A stretch of DNA of 64,000 nucleotides from AP-15 sp963732095 (GCA_963732095.1 CAVSZA010000039.1:114894-178893), one strand, 5' to 3'. Numbered from the stretch's first letter, positions 53,451 through 63,331 are shown. Notes: a model not told the origin generated them from the sequence alone. Translations and numbers: made by a program.

Positions 53451-54230
53451 ATGAACACGTCAACGACCGACAATGCGGTGCAATGGCTGTTCCTCGATCT
53501 CAACGCCTTCTTTGCGTCGTGCGAGCAGCAGGAAACCCCGGCCCTGCGCGGGCAGCCCGTCATCGTCGTGCAGACGCTGACGGATTTCCGCCGTGGCGAT
53601 CGCCGCCAGCTACGCGGCCAAGGCGTTCGGCATCAAGACCGGCACCCTGATGCGCGAGGCGCGCCAGCTGTGCCCGGCGGTGATCGCCGTTCAGGCCAAT
53701 CACCGGCTCTACACTGAGTATCACGAGCGCATCCTGAAGGCGGTCGACACCTGCCTGCCGGTCGAGAAGGTGTGTTCGATTGATGAGGTGGCCTGCCGCC
53801 TCATGGGTACCGAACGCCAGGTGCCTGTCGCACGGGAATTGGCCGTGAAGGTAAAGCGGGCGTTACGCGAGCAGGTCGGCGAATGCCTTACCTGCTCGAG
53901 CGGCATCGCGCCGAACGTGTTTCTCGGCAAGGTCGGGTCCGACCTGCAGAAGCCGGACGGGCTGGTGGTGATCACCAAGAACGACCTGCCCGGAATCCTG
54001 CTCGGCCTCCAATTGCAGGACATCTACGGCATCGGCCCGCGCATGGAGCAGCGGCTGCACCGCGCCGGCATCCTGAATGTCTCCCAGTTGTGGAACGCAA
54101 CGCCCTTCCAGCTGCGGCGCGTGTGGGGCGGCGTGAACGGGCTGCTGTTTCACCAGATGCTGCATGGCGTCGATATCCAGCCGCCCTCCTCCCGCTACTC
54201 CAAAAGCATGCGGACCGAGCTCCGCGCCAA
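53451..54230 (+). pseudogene. Y-family DNA polymerase (UmuC-like), frameshifted and truncated
   Basis: A second Y-family polymerase. The first frame holds QWLFLDLNAFFASCEQQETP with the first catalytic Asp; after a one-base shift near 53582 it continues SYAAKAFGIKTGTLMREARQ, VEKVCSIDEVACRL (catalytic Asp-Glu) and QDIYGIGPRMEQRLHRAGIL. It breaks off after SSRYSKSM near 54210, where the little-finger domain should begin, and runs into an antisense amidotransferase fragment. Confidence 0.75.
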
Positions 54231-54241
54231 ATCGACCTCGA

Positions 54242-54790
54242 TCAATGGCGTTCCCAGGAGTAGACGGTTGCCGGGCGCGGCTCCCAGATCTCGGCAGTTG
54301 ACGCGTTGGGAAGGGTTGCGATCGCACGGTATTCGGTTGCCATCGCAACCCAGTCGTCGGTTTCGGCAAGGGACCGCGGGCTTGCAGGCGATGGGGTCAC
54401 GCAGGATCGCAAAGCCGTCCTTGGCACCGAAAGCAAAGGTATAAAACCCGTCGAGCTCCGCAAGTGCGGCTTCGAGCGCCTCCTTCAAGCTCATTCCCTG
54501 GCCCAAGCGCCACGTCAGGTAGCCGGCCGCGACCTCCGTGTCGTTGTCGGTCACGAAGCGAATGCCCTCGCGGCGCAGCGATTGGCGCACCCAATTGTGG
54601 TTCGACAGCGAGCCGTTATGCACGAGACAAAGATCGAGACCGGTCGAAAACGGATGGGAGTGTTCGGTGGTTACCGCACTTTCCGTCGCCATTCGCGTGT
54701 GGCCGAGCGCGTGCGTTCCAGAGCGGTGCTCCAGGCCGAATCGCTTCGCAACCGCGTCCGGCAGCCCAACATCCTTGAACACCTGCAGCC
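54242..54790 (-). pseudogene. Class II glutamine amidotransferase fragment (GlxB/GltB-like)
   Basis: The minus strand encodes FKDVGLPDAVAKRFGLEHRS, GTHALGHTRMATESAVTTEH, LVHNGSLSNHNWVRQSLRRE, VTDNDTEVAAGYLTWRLGQG and, one base out of frame, AETDDWVAMATEYRAIATLP ending near VYSWER. This is the Ntn-type glutaminase domain; the N-terminal catalytic Cys is missing. It is fused at both ends to unrelated gene pieces. Confidence 0.7.
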
Positions 54791-54799
54791 GCGTGCTCG

Positions 54800-54891
54800 G
54801 CTGCCGCCTGATCGACGGCGCCGGCCACTGGGTGCAGCAGGAACAGCCTGAGCGGGTGACCGAACTGCTGCTCCAGTTGTTGCGGCGCTGA
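54800..54891 (+). pseudogene. Alpha/beta hydrolase C-terminal remnant
   Basis: Reads GAGHWVQQEQPERVTELLLQ then LLRR and a stop, the catalytic-His end of epoxide-hydrolase-like enzymes. Only this tail remains. Confidence 0.5.
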
Positions 54892-54900
54892 GCCAGCCGC

Positions 54901-57900
54901 TCAGCGCCCCGGCTCGCGGATTTCGAGGATGTGGATTTTCCCATCCGCGGAACCGGCGACTATGAGATCGTTCCGTGCGAAGGCAGCACAGCCGATCTGC
55001 GCATCGGCCACGTATTCCGCGAGGCTTTCGCCGGTTGCGAGGTCCCACAGCCGCAACGTACGGTCGTTGGAGCCGGACAGCGCGCGGTTTGCGTCGGCCG
55101 ACAATGCAACCGCCTGAACCCAATCGGTGTGTCCTTCGAGGGTGCGCAAGCACTTGCCGGTCGCGAGGTCCCACAGCCGTAACGTTTCATCAACGGAGCC
55201 GGACAGTGCGCGGCTTCCATCGGCCGACAGCGCCACCGAAGTGACGAAGCGGTGCTCTAACGTGCGCAGACTGTTGCCGGTCGCGAGGTCCCACAGCCGC
55301 AACGTGTTGTCCTGGGAACCGGACAGCGCAAAGCGGCCGTCGGCCGACAGCGCCACCGCAGTGACCCCATCAGCGTGCCCTTCGAAGGTGCGCAGGCTCC
55401 CGGCGCTTCGGCGCTGGAGAATTCTTCTAATGAGCTCCCACAGCGCAGCGCTCGATAGCAGGTAGGTTTCCATTGCACCCGGACGAGGCAGCGCAAGCGC
55501 CGCCAGATCCACGGGTCGGTTTTGCTCAGCACCGAGGGCGTTTGACAAAAACCTCAACCTGTTGTCGTATGAGCCGGACACCGCGCGGCTTCCGTCGGCA
55601 AAGAGCGCCACCGCAGTGACCGAAGCGCCACGCCGTTCGAAGGTGCGCAGGCTCTCGGCGCTTCGGCGACGGAGAATTCTTCTGATAAAAGGAGGTCTTC
55701 CAGCCCCGACGTCCCACAGCCGCAACGTGTTGTCGTATGAGCCGGATAGCGCGCGGCTGCCGTCGGCCGACAGCCCCACCGCATTGACCGATCGGGTGTG
55801 CCCTTCGAGGGTGCGCAAGCTCTCGCCGGTCGCGAGGTCCCACAGCCGCAGCCCCCAGTCAGCGGAGCCGGACAGCGCGCGGTTGCCGTCGGCCGATAGC
55901 GCCACCGCTCGGACCTCATTGCTGTGCCCTTCGAGGGTGCGGGGCCCCTCGCCGGTCGCGAGGTCCCACAGCCGCAACGTGTGGTCGCCGGAGCCGGACA
56001 GAGCACGGCGGCCGTCGGCCGACAGGGCCACCGCATTCACCCCAGCGGTGTGCCCTTCGAGGGTACGTATGGTCTGGCCAGTCGCCAGGTCCCACAGCCG
56101 CAGCGTATTGTCCTGGGAGCCGGACAGCGCGCGCTGACCCTCGGCCGACAGCGCCACCGCTCTGACCCAATCGGTGTGCCCTTTGAGCGCGCGCAGGCAC
56201 TTGCCGGTCGCGAGATCCCAGAGGCGCAATGTCCCGTCGGCGGAGCCGGACAGCGCGCGGCGACCCTCGGCCGACAGCGCCACCGCACTGACCCATCGGG
56301 GGTGCCCTTCGAGCGTGCGCAGACACTCGCCGCTCGTGAGGTCCCACAGCCGCAGTGTTGTGTCGGCGGAGCCGGACAGCGCGCGCCGTCCATCCGTCAG
56401 GAACGCTACAGCGGTGACATCGTAGCTGTGCCCGACAAGGATCTGGCGGAGAGGCCCCCCAGGGCGCGTTAGCGAGGCCAACCGGGGGCGCAGCCAAATC
56501 CGACCACTGAATTGCTCCGCCCCGATCAGCAAAGCCTGCACCGCCCGACCTTCGGCCTTCATTAATCGCCCAAGCAATTGACTGGGCAAATGCACCGGGT
56601 CGCGGAGCAACGCAGGAATTGAGAGCCGGATAGCGTGCTGGATGAGAGAGAAATCGGGCTCCTTCTCTGCCAGATCATAGTCGGCCAGAACCCCAGCAAC
56701 GTCGGTGGCTCGCAACTTGACACCGAGCCAATCGTGGTTGCAGAGCAATGCTTTGAGGTCGTCCCGCAGATCGGCGGCGGCCAGGTGCTGCAGTAGATGT
56801 TGAAAGAAATAGCCGTCATCCGGTCCCCTCGCCCAGCCAGCGGCCGCTACGGCACGATAGGCGTCGATGAGAGCCGCCTGCGCTTTGGCGAGCGACGTCA
56901 CATTCAGACGCAGGAAATCGTGTTGCAGATCGTGAAAGGAGATGCGCTTCCCGTCTTCGCTGTGGAGCAAAAGCGCTCTTCGGTGCAGCCGCAGCAGCAG
57001 ATCCCGGGATACGTCGGACGCGAGCTTCCCCGTGTGGCGCCACAACGTGCAGATCGTTTCGGCCGGGACCTCTGTGTCCTCTGGGAACACCGCGAGCTCA
57101 AAGTAGCGGTCGCGCTCGAACTCGCTGAGCGCGTTGCTGCCGAGCCGCAGCGACTTGAAAACGCTTCCATAGGGGTGATCGAGAAACTCCAGCCGGCCGC
57201 GCTCTAAGGCCGACAGCACATCATCCCACGATGCGCCGTCCTGCACCCGCGCGCCCGCTAGCGCCAGTGCCAGAGGCAGATAGCCGCAACTCTCAGCGAC
57301 TTTGGCGGCTGTGGGAGGCAAGGTGGCCGGCGCTTGTCCGCTCCAGGAGGCAAGCAATTCGAGCGCCAGCTCTTCGCTCAGGACATCGAGTGGAAGCTCG
57401 CGGGCGCCGAGCGCGACGAGCAGATCCCCGTCGCGGGTCGTAACCAAGAGACGCGAACGCGGCCCCAGCACTTCGAAGTGCTCGGCATCCTGCGGGCGCC
57501 ACAGGTCGTCAAGCACGAGTAGGCAAAACTTGCCTTCGAATAGCCGCCGAAGTTGATCGCGCCCTTCATAGACTGTCGCATATGCTTGCGCCTCACCGGA
57601 CACGAAGCCGGCCAGTTCGCCCTGCAACTTCGTTGGCTCGATGGACTGGCCGAGGGTCAGCCAGAAGATCCCGTCGGGGAAAGCACACCGGACCTCCGCG
57701 TCATTAACCAAATCGATCGCGAGCACCGTCTTGCCGATGCCGCCCATCCCGTGCAGCCCGACCCTTCCGCCCGCGCCAGTGATGCCAATCGCGCGATCGG
57801 TTGAACCCAACACCGCCTGCTTCAGCTGATCGAGATATTCCTCACGCCGCAGATAGTTCGGCCGCTGGCCTGGGACGCCACGCAATGCCGCGAGCCGACT

Positions 57901-58011
57901 TGTCGCTGCAATAGGCGCGACTTCAAGCGGCCGCGCGGCTGGGAGCGGCGCAGCCGACAACTCGGGAGCTGCTTTTTGCGCCGCCGCTACGATCTTTTTT
58001 GTGATCTCGAC
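54901..58011 (-). CDS. NB-ARC / WD40 STAND ATPase, body of a broken TIR-NLR-like protein
   Basis: More than 1000 residues in one open frame. The NB-ARC domain has Walker A GMGGIGKT (near residue 74 from a TTG at 57960), Walker B LLVLDDLW (near 150), a sensor RLLVTTRD, a GYLPLALAL helix and an MHD-like FHDLQHDFL. About eleven WD40 blades follow (to about residue 1015), many of the form ALSGSADxTLRLWDLATG. Such proteins sense invader signals and oligomerise; plant NLRs and animal Apaf-1 share the layout. The N-terminal TIR is encoded upstream, separated by a stop at 58012-58014. Bases coding the blades are highly repetitive. Confidence 0.85.
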   Translation of the reverse strand, partial: VEITKKIVAAAQKAAPELSAAPLPAARPLEVAPIAATSRLAALRGVPGQRPNYLRREEYLDQLKQAVLGSTDRAIGITGAGGRVGLHGMGGIGKTVLAIDLVNDAEVRCAFPDGIFWLTLGQSIEPTKLQGELAGFVSGEAQAYATVYEGRDQLRRLFEGKFCLLVLDDLWRPQDAEHFEVLGPRSRLLVTTRDGDLLVALGARELPLDVLSEELALELLASWSGQAPATLPPTAAKVAESCGYLPLALALAGARVQDGASWDDVLSALERGRLEFLDHPYGSVFKSLRLGSNALSEFERDRYFELAVFPEDTEVPAETICTLWRHTGKLASDVSRDLLLRLHRRALLLHSEDGKRISFHDLQHDFLRLNVTSLAKAQAALIDAYRAVAAAGWARGPDDGYFFQHLLQHLAAADLRDDLKALLCNHDWLGVKLRATDVAGVLADYDLAEKEPDFSLIQHAIRLSIPALLRDPVHLPSQLLGRLMKAEGRAVQALLIGAEQFSGRIWLRPRLASLTRPGGPLRQILVGHSYDVTAVAFLTDGRRALSGSADTTLRLWDLTSGECLRTLEGHPRWVSAVALSAEGRRALSGSADGTLRLWDLATGKCLRALKGHTDWVRAVALSAEGQRALSGSQDNTLRLWDLATGQTIRTLEGHTAGVNAVALSADGRRALSGSGDHTLRLWDLATGEGPRTLEGHSNEVRAVALSADGNRALSGSADWGLRLWDLATGESLRTLEGHTRSVNAVGLSADGSRALSGSYDNTLRLWDVGAGRPPFIRRILRRRSAESLRTFERRGASVTAVALFADGSRAVSGSYDNRLRFLSNALGAEQNRPVDLAALALPRPGAMETYLLSSAALWELIRRILQRRSAGSLRTFEGHADGVTAVALSADGRFALSGSQDNTLRLWDLATGNSLRTLEHRFVTSVALSADGSRALSGSVDETLRLWDLATGKCLRTLEGHTDWVQAVALSADANRALSGSNDRTLRLWDLATGESLAEYVADAQIGCAAFARNDLIVAGSADGKIHILEIREPGR

Positions 58012-58453
58012 TTAGGCGGCATTACGCTGCGCCTTGCGCATCGTGTCGAGAGGCCGATCGGGGGAATGCGCGAACTGGTACTTTGCCAGCGGACTCGTCT
58101 CGTAATTGCTGGCGCTTATTGGAATGACGAGCAGGATGATCGATCCAAACTCGGTGCCTTCGAGCAACGGCGGCAGCTCCTCGGAGTCGAATAAAGTCCA
58201 AGTCGAGGAAGTTGGGGCTCAGCAGCAAAACGCCCACGCAGCAACGCAGCAGAGCCGCGGAGATGTCGCGCCGCCACTGGCCGCCCACTTCGATATGCGG
58301 ATCCGCCCAAATCTTGAGGTTTTGGCGGCTGTACGGTTTCAGAAAGATCCGCAGATGCTCCAACCAATCCCGGTCGCGGTGGCTGTAGCTGATAAAAATG
58401 AGGTCGCGCGCCGCTGCCGAGGGATTTGCTAATGGCGTCTCTGTCGCTGCCAT
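58012..58453 (-). pseudogene. TIR domain, N-terminal part of the broken STAND protein
   Basis: TIR fold: LIFISYSHRDRDWLEHLRIF, LKIWADPHIEVGGQWRRDIS and VGVLLLSPNFLDLDFI. A frameshift near 58190 switches to SEELPPLLEGTEFGSIILLV, SPLAKYQFAHSPDRPLD and KAQRNAA, followed by a TAA that is directly in frame with the NB-ARC region. In intact relatives as I recall them the text reads NAA-L-V-x-I, so TAA is one base change from TTA. TIR domains of defence proteins cleave NAD+ or make signalling nucleotides; the catalytic Glu cannot be confirmed here. Confidence 0.8.
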
Positions 58454-58702
58454 GTAAGAGCCCGCCGCAACATCGAGCCTGTCGTCAACTGACTATCGTC
58501 ACCCCCCGCGAAAAGCGTGTCAAACGGCAAGCAATTGGGACCCCGGATCGGCATCGAAAAGGGACCCCTCACCGGCGTTGGGACAGGCTTGTCCCGGTAG
58601 CGAACAGGAGGGTCCCGCGCGCGTCGCGCAGTGCCCTCACAAGCGACGGAGCGGCGCGCGTGGGAGGTGCCTGTTGCCCACCGGGGCAAGCCGGGGTGGC
58701 AC

Positions 58703-59431
58703 TCAGGCGCGGTGTTTGAAGCGCCAGCTCTCGTTGCCGGTTTCGATGATTTCGCAATGATGGGTCAGGCGGTCGAGGAGCGCGGTTGTCATCTTGGCGT
58801 CACCAAACACACTGGGCCAATCGCCAAAGGCCAGGTTGGTCGTGATGATGACCGAGGTGCGCTCATATAGCCGGCTGATCAGGTGGAAGAGCAGCTGGCC
58901 GCCGGTCTGAGCGAAGGGGAGATAGCCGAGTTCATCGAGAATGATGAAGTCCATGCGCGTGAGATATTCGGCGAGCCGCCCCTGCCGGCTGGCGCGGGCT
59001 TCGCTGTCCAGCCGATTGACGAGATCGACGACGGCATAGAAGCGGCCCCTGGCGCCGCCGCGGATGCAGGCCCGCGCAATGGCTATGGCCAGATGCGACT
59101 TGCCGGTGCCGGTTCCGCCGATCAGCACGGCATTGCGCTGTTCGGCCAGAAAGGCGCCGCTCGCCAGATCGCGGATCAGCGCCTCGTTGACCGGCGTGCC
59201 GGTGAAGTCGAAGTCGACGATGTCCTTGGCCAGCGGCAGCTTGGCGATGGTGAGCTGATACTTGATCGAGCGCGCCTGCTTCTCGGCGATCTCGGCGTTG
59301 AGCAGATCGCCGACGATGCGCGGCGGCTCGTGCCGGCGCTTGATGCCGGTGGTCATCACCTCGTCGTATGCCGCCCGCATACCGTAGAGCTTGAGCGTCG
59401 ACATCAGCTCGAGAATGTCGGTGCGCTCCAT
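58703..59431 (-). CDS. istB: IS21 helper ATPase IstB
   Basis: 242-residue DnaA/AAA+-like ATPase that aids IstA target selection. Walker A LIGGTGTGKSHLAIAI near residue 105 and Walker B FIILDELGYLPF near 170 are intact; the C-terminus has the usual LFHLISRLYERTSVIITTNL. Its start overlaps the istA stop (ATGA). Confidence 0.93.
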   Translation of the reverse strand: MERTDILELMSTLKLYGMRAAYDEVMTTGIKRRHEPPRIVGDLLNAEIAEKQARSIKYQLTIAKLPLAKDIVDFDFTGTPVNEALIRDLASGAFLAEQRNAVLIGGTGTGKSHLAIAIARACIRGGARGRFYAVVDLVNRLDSEARASRQGRLAEYLTRMDFIILDELGYLPFAQTGGQLLFHLISRLYERTSVIITTNLAFGDWPSVFGDAKMTTALLDRLTHHCEIIETGNESWRFKHRA

Positions 59432-60930
59432 CAGGAAGCTCTCCGCAGGCTGTCATAGCGGGCGCAATCGGCGATTGGCAGATGTTGCAGCCGCAGCGCA
59501 TCGGGGGTCAGGATCGTCGCCGCTGGCCCGGGGTCACGGTGCCGGGACAGGATGTTGAGAACGACGTCGGCGGAATGGACGCCGTCGGCGAGGGCTTCGG
59601 CGCAGGCTGCCTCGACCGCCGTCAAGCCGTCGGTCAGCACCGCCGACAGCACCTTGACCATCTGGCGGTCGCCGTCATCTGAGCCCTGCAGTTTACGCCG
59701 CAGGCGCTCGAGGCTGGCCGGCAAGAGCCAGTCCTTGAACGGAGCGCCGTTGCGCAAGGCACCAGGCTTCCTGGCGAGCACCGGGACGTAATGCCAGGGG
59801 TCATAGATTGTCTCGCCGCGGCCAAAACGGCGTCGATGCTCGCCGACGATCGCGCCATCCTGGCGGATCACAATGCGATCGGCATAGGCCTGGATCTCGA
59901 TCGGCCGTCCCACGGCGCGCGAGACGACCGAGTACTTGTTGTTGTCGAAGCGCACCAGGCAGGTCTTCGAGACTGAGGCTTGCGTCGCGTGGAACCCATC
60001 GAATGGCCCAGTAATTTGCACCAGCTGCGGCCGCTCCGCCTCGAAAGCCTGCCAGATCGTGCAGTCGGTCAGCTCGGGGTGCTTGTGCGCTTTGGCGTAG
60101 GCAACGCATCGGTCGAGCAACCAGGCATTCAGCTCCTCGTAGCTCGCCACCCGTAGCCGTGGTGTGAAGAAGCGCTCGCGCACCACTCCGACCTGGTTCT
60201 CGACCTGCCCCTTTTCCCAGCCCGAAGCCGGCGTGCAGGCCGTTGGCTCGACCAGGTAATGGCCACACATTCGCAGAAAGCGGCGGTTGAACTGGCGGTC
60301 TTTGCCGATGAACACGGTTTCGACCGCCGTCTTCATGTTGTCGTAGATGCCGCGCGTGCAGGTCCCCTTGAACAAAGCGAAGGCGCGATTGTGCGCGTCG
60401 AACACCATCTCCTGGGTCTCGCGCGGATAAGCCCGCACGAACAGCATGCGGCTGTGGCACAACCGGACATGCGCCACCTTGACAGTGACGGTCGTGCCGT
60501 TGATCAGCACGACCTCGTGGGACCAGTCGAACTGGTAGGCCTCGCCCGGCGCAAAGCTCAGCGGCACGAAAGCTTCTGCCGTCACGGCGCCGCGCTCGGT
60601 ACGCCACCTCTTGGCGTATCGACAAATCGCGTCGTAGCTGCCCTGATAACCGAGGGCGCGTAGCTCCTCGAATATCCGGATCCGCGTCAGCCGCTCGCGA
60701 ACCGGCTTGCCCTCGTTCTCCAGCAGCAGGCCGTCGAGCTGCTCGCGCCACGGATCAATCCGCGGGCGCGGCTGCCGGTTGCGCTCATAGCGAAACTCGG
60801 TCGCCTGCGACCGGATCACCTTGCGCACGACCCTTCGCGACACCCGAAGCTCGCGGCAAATCGTCTTGATCGGTTTGTTCTGGGCGAAATACGCCCGACG
60901 GATCTTCGCAATCGTCTCCACTACCAGCAT
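59431..60930 (-). CDS. istA: IS21 transposase IstA
   Basis: About 499 residues from the Met at 60930 (MLVVETIAKIRRAYF), which fits the family better than the upstream 60966 Met. N-terminal HTH TICRELRVSRRVVRKVIRS; DDE residues in EAYQFDWSHEVV, GIYDNMKTAVETVF and GWEKGQVENQVG. Intact, so this IS may be active. Confidence 0.93.
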   Translation of the reverse strand: MLVVETIAKIRRAYFAQNKPIKTICRELRVSRRVVRKVIRSQATEFRYERNRQPRPRIDPWREQLDGLLLENEGKPVRERLTRIRIFEELRALGYQGSYDAICRYAKRWRTERGAVTAEAFVPLSFAPGEAYQFDWSHEVVLINGTTVTVKVAHVRLCHSRMLFVRAYPRETQEMVFDAHNRAFALFKGTCTRGIYDNMKTAVETVFIGKDRQFNRRFLRMCGHYLVEPTACTPASGWEKGQVENQVGVVRERFFTPRLRVASYEELNAWLLDRCVAYAKAHKHPELTDCTIWQAFEAERPQLVQITGPFDGFHATQASVSKTCLVRFDNNKYSVVSRAVGRPIEIQAYADRIVIRQDGAIVGEHRRRFGRGETIYDPWHYVPVLARKPGALRNGAPFKDWLLPASLERLRRKLQGSDDGDRQMVKVLSAVLTDGLTAVEAACAEALADGVHSADVVLNILSRHRDPGPAATILTPDALRLQHLPIADCARYDSLRRAS

Positions 60931-61080
60931 CCCCAACCTGGCCCCCGTATCCCCCACGGAAGCCACTGTGGACCCGCCGTCCCGGGGGTCCCGATTGGAT
61001 GCCGATCACCCCGAAAACGGGGTCCTTATTCCACGCCAATTCACAACCCACGTGAAGAAACCCGACCGAAAGGCAAGGGC

Positions 61081-61260
61081 GGTGCTCACCAGAGACATTC
61101 TCTTCGGCATGAACATGCTGAGCCTGGCCGGCTTCGTCGTGATGGGGCTCACGCTGACGCTGAACCGGGGCAGGCCGGTAAGGGTTTGAGCATCGGCCTC
61201 ATGACCGCCGGGACTGCTCTGGTCTTCATCGGGCTGTACGCAGGGGGTTGGTCGGGTTAG
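61081..61260 (+). pseudogene. Small two-helix membrane protein, frameshifted
   Basis: Reads DILFGMNMLSLAGFVVMGLT then LTLNRGRP, and one base out of frame GKGLSIGLMTAGTALVFIGL. Two hydrophobic helices. No named family; the N-terminal boundary with the IS21 right end is unclear. Confidence 0.35.
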
Positions 61261-61284
61261 GGACGCCTTCCCCGCCCCGATCAA

Positions 61285-61325
61285 GGTTTCACCCCGCCCT
61301 ACGAGACATACCGCGGTGTGAAACC
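61285..61325. repeat. Long-stem hairpin
   Basis: GGTTTCAC plus CCGC pairs with GCGG plus GTGAAACC over a 15-base loop, with one bulge on each side. It lies in a gene-free stretch upstream of the DoxX-like gene and could be a transcription terminator or a transposon scar. Confidence 0.4.
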
Positions 61326-61510
61326 GTCTAGGGTTTCTGCGGTTCTTGGGCGCTCGGACCTGCGGCATGCGGCCGATGTACCGCAGGTCAGCAGTTGCGA
61401 TCAAATGTGAGTGACCACAAAAGGGTAATGGTTGCGCGATCGCTTCCGACAAATTTACCCTGATGGGCAGGCGACCACAGAGATCGCCGGGCCTTTGGGG
61501 AGGATAATCC

Positions 61511-61930
61511 GTGCCCGACTTGGCAACTCTGCGGCTCACCTGGGAACCGCGCATGTTGAGCATTCTGCGGATGATGTTGGGGTTGCTGTACATGGAGCAC
61601 GGTCTCGCGAAGGTCGTCGGCTTCCCGCTCCAGCCCAACCATAGGCCCTACGCGCTATTCACCTTAAATCCTGGGCTGCAAGGCTTATTGGAATTGGTGG
61701 CGGCTTGCTGCTGGCCTTCGGTTTGTTCACTCGCCCCGTTGCCTTCATCGTAGCGGGTAACATGGCGGTCGCCTACTTCATGGCACATGCGCCACGAGGT
61801 TTCTTCCCGCTTCTCAATCGCGGGGAGTTGGCAATTGTCTATTGCTTTGTCTTTCTCTATCTCTGGGTCGCTGGCGGCGGCGAATGGAGCCTCGATCGAC
61901 TCGCGCGCCGGCATCCGCTTCCGCCCTATC
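61511..61930 (+). pseudogene. DoxX family membrane protein, one frameshift
   Basis: Four-helix DoxX-type protein: SILRMMLGLLYMEHGLAKVV, LQGLLELV, then one base out of frame LLLAFGLFTRPVAFIVAGNM, AVAYFMAHAPRGFFPLLNRG and VYCFVFLYLWVAGGGEWSLD. The shift is near 61700. Members act in respiratory or redox and envelope functions. After the match ends near 61930 the frame runs on into unrelated residues. Confidence 0.75.
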
Positions 61931-62387
61931 GCCGCGCCGGGCCAGAAGTCCCTCGGGCACGTCAGCCCTGCATGGGTTCAGGGCGCCGGACGTTCGCCGG
62001 CTTTAATCTGCAGGCACAGGTGGGCAGCTCTTCGGGGTTAGCTTGTAGCAGATTGAGTGCGATCGCGCTCGGCGCCTGCCTATTCTATCCGCGCGTGAAG
62101 CATCTGACGGCAAGTTAGGCGCCGCGAAGTCCCGCATACCCAACGCCCGAAGCTCACTCGTTCAGCAAGCCTTCGAAAGCGGAGCACTTTACAGCGTCCC
62201 TACGCAACGCCTGACAGGGAAACATGGAAACCCATCCTTCGTTCCACCAGCGGGAAGCCCAGCTTTGATCGTCCTAGCGCCACGTGATCGAAACTACCGC
62301 CCGCCCCTTCCTCCCGCACCCGCGGCAGCAGAGCGGACGTGATAGTTGATCGATGGCGACGATCTGAGTTGTTGGCAGAGAACTTTT
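61931..62387. other. Intergenic, no recognisable gene
   Basis: Nothing recognised between the DoxX-like remnant and the next small gene. Confidence 0.4.
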
Positions 62388-62603
62388 ATGTCCGACGTTA
62401 GGCCCAACCAAGTGTGGGACGTTTATTCAAAGCACGACGACCGGTGGAGACCGGCTCGCGTCTTGAACGTGCTGTCCGATGAGGTTGAACTTCAATACCT
62501 TGATATGCCGGGTGTTTCAGATCTTGCTCGCACCATGCGCGTCAGTCGCGCTCACATGCTACATAATCAAACGGCGTACCGGCTCGTCACCGACGTGCCG
62601 TAG
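62388..62603 (+). CDS. Small hypothetical protein
   Basis: 71 residues: VRPNQVWDVYSKHDDRWRPA, RVLNVLSDEVELQYLDMPG, RTMRVSRAHMLHNQTAYRLV. The beta-rich, Tudor/SH3-like pattern suggests a binding module. The ATG at 62388 is chosen over a longer frame from 62346. No strong ribosome site. Confidence 0.55.
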   Translation: MSDVRPNQVWDVYSKHDDRWRPARVLNVLSDEVELQYLDMPGVSDLARTMRVSRAHMLHNQTAYRLVTDVP

Positions 62604-62673
62604 GGAAACCACGCCCTCGCTCTACTGCGTGAGGCAAACACTCCTTCGGTTTGCGGCCAAGCAGTTTTTAAAT

Positions 62674-62958
62674 CTAGCGGATGGGCCGACCCGCACTTAT
62701 TCCGCGTGACACCTCCTCCATCGCAATCGTCAAAGCGTCTCTTATCTCGTGCTCCCGTTCCCATATTTCGAGGTCATAGAGGCTAACAAGATCAGTCGCC
62801 CCCTGCTCTTCGGCCCTTTTGAAACGCGACTGAACGGATCGCTCGTAGTTGCGCTCGATCCGCCGCTGCCTGAGATAATCCGGGATCATCCCGAATACGA
62901 TCCCCAAAAGGCAGACACCGAGAAACACACCGGCAGCGATTTCGAGGATCAGCGGCAT
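62674..62958 (-). CDS. Membrane-anchored coiled-coil-like hypothetical protein
   Basis: 94 residues. One N-terminal membrane helix (LILEIAAGVFLGVCLLGIVF) is followed by a long charged helix (RQRRIERNYERSVQSRFKRA, YDLEIWEREHEIRDALTIAM). No family recognised. Confidence 0.55.
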   Translation of the reverse strand: MPLILEIAAGVFLGVCLLGIVFGMIPDYLRQRRIERNYERSVQSRFKRAEEQGATDLVSLYDLEIWEREHEIRDALTIAMEEVSRGISAGRPIR

Positions 62959-63331
62959 AGCTCCGCACCCCCTAACACGACCGCACCCGAGCCCGGCACG
63001 TCGGAATGACGGTCAGCCCGAACCCTAGCGCGAAACCCGCCTCGAAATAGACGCTTTCACCTGACCCGTGTGATCAGCCAAGACAAAGCGCGCGCGTCTG
63101 ATCTCCGCCATTATATTACCGGGAGGAGACTTAGCGGCGGCCGGTACGTCTAGGGCTGCGCCTCCTTTGGCGGTAGCCCCTCCGATCAACCCCATCGCCG
63201 CGCTGCGCCGGCCGTCTGGCGCTTGATATTAAGGCCCCGATAGATGTTGGCCACAAAGGTGACGCCGCCGAAGGAAGGTCCGGTGGGCGGGGTGCGGTTG
63301 GATCGACAGGTTCTTCCATGGCTTTTGAGGA
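62959..63331. other. Intergenic, no recognisable gene
   Basis: No gene recognised. Confidence 0.4.

Larger units (their letters stand above)
58535..61025 (-). mobile_element. IS21-family insertion sequence (ends approximate)
   Basis: Complete istA-istB pair with inverted end sequences: GGGACCCCGGATCGGCATC at 58538 and, on the other strand near 61025, a related GGACCCC...GATCGGCATC then GGGACCCCC. The left end lies about 80 bases upstream of the TIR start codon, so the element may separate the STAND gene from its native promoter. Confidence 0.65.

Noticed and set aside
55000..56420. CRISPR-like or tandem non-coding repeat array
   Set aside because: The regular 126-base periodicity is explained by the WD40 blades of the STAND protein on the minus strand.
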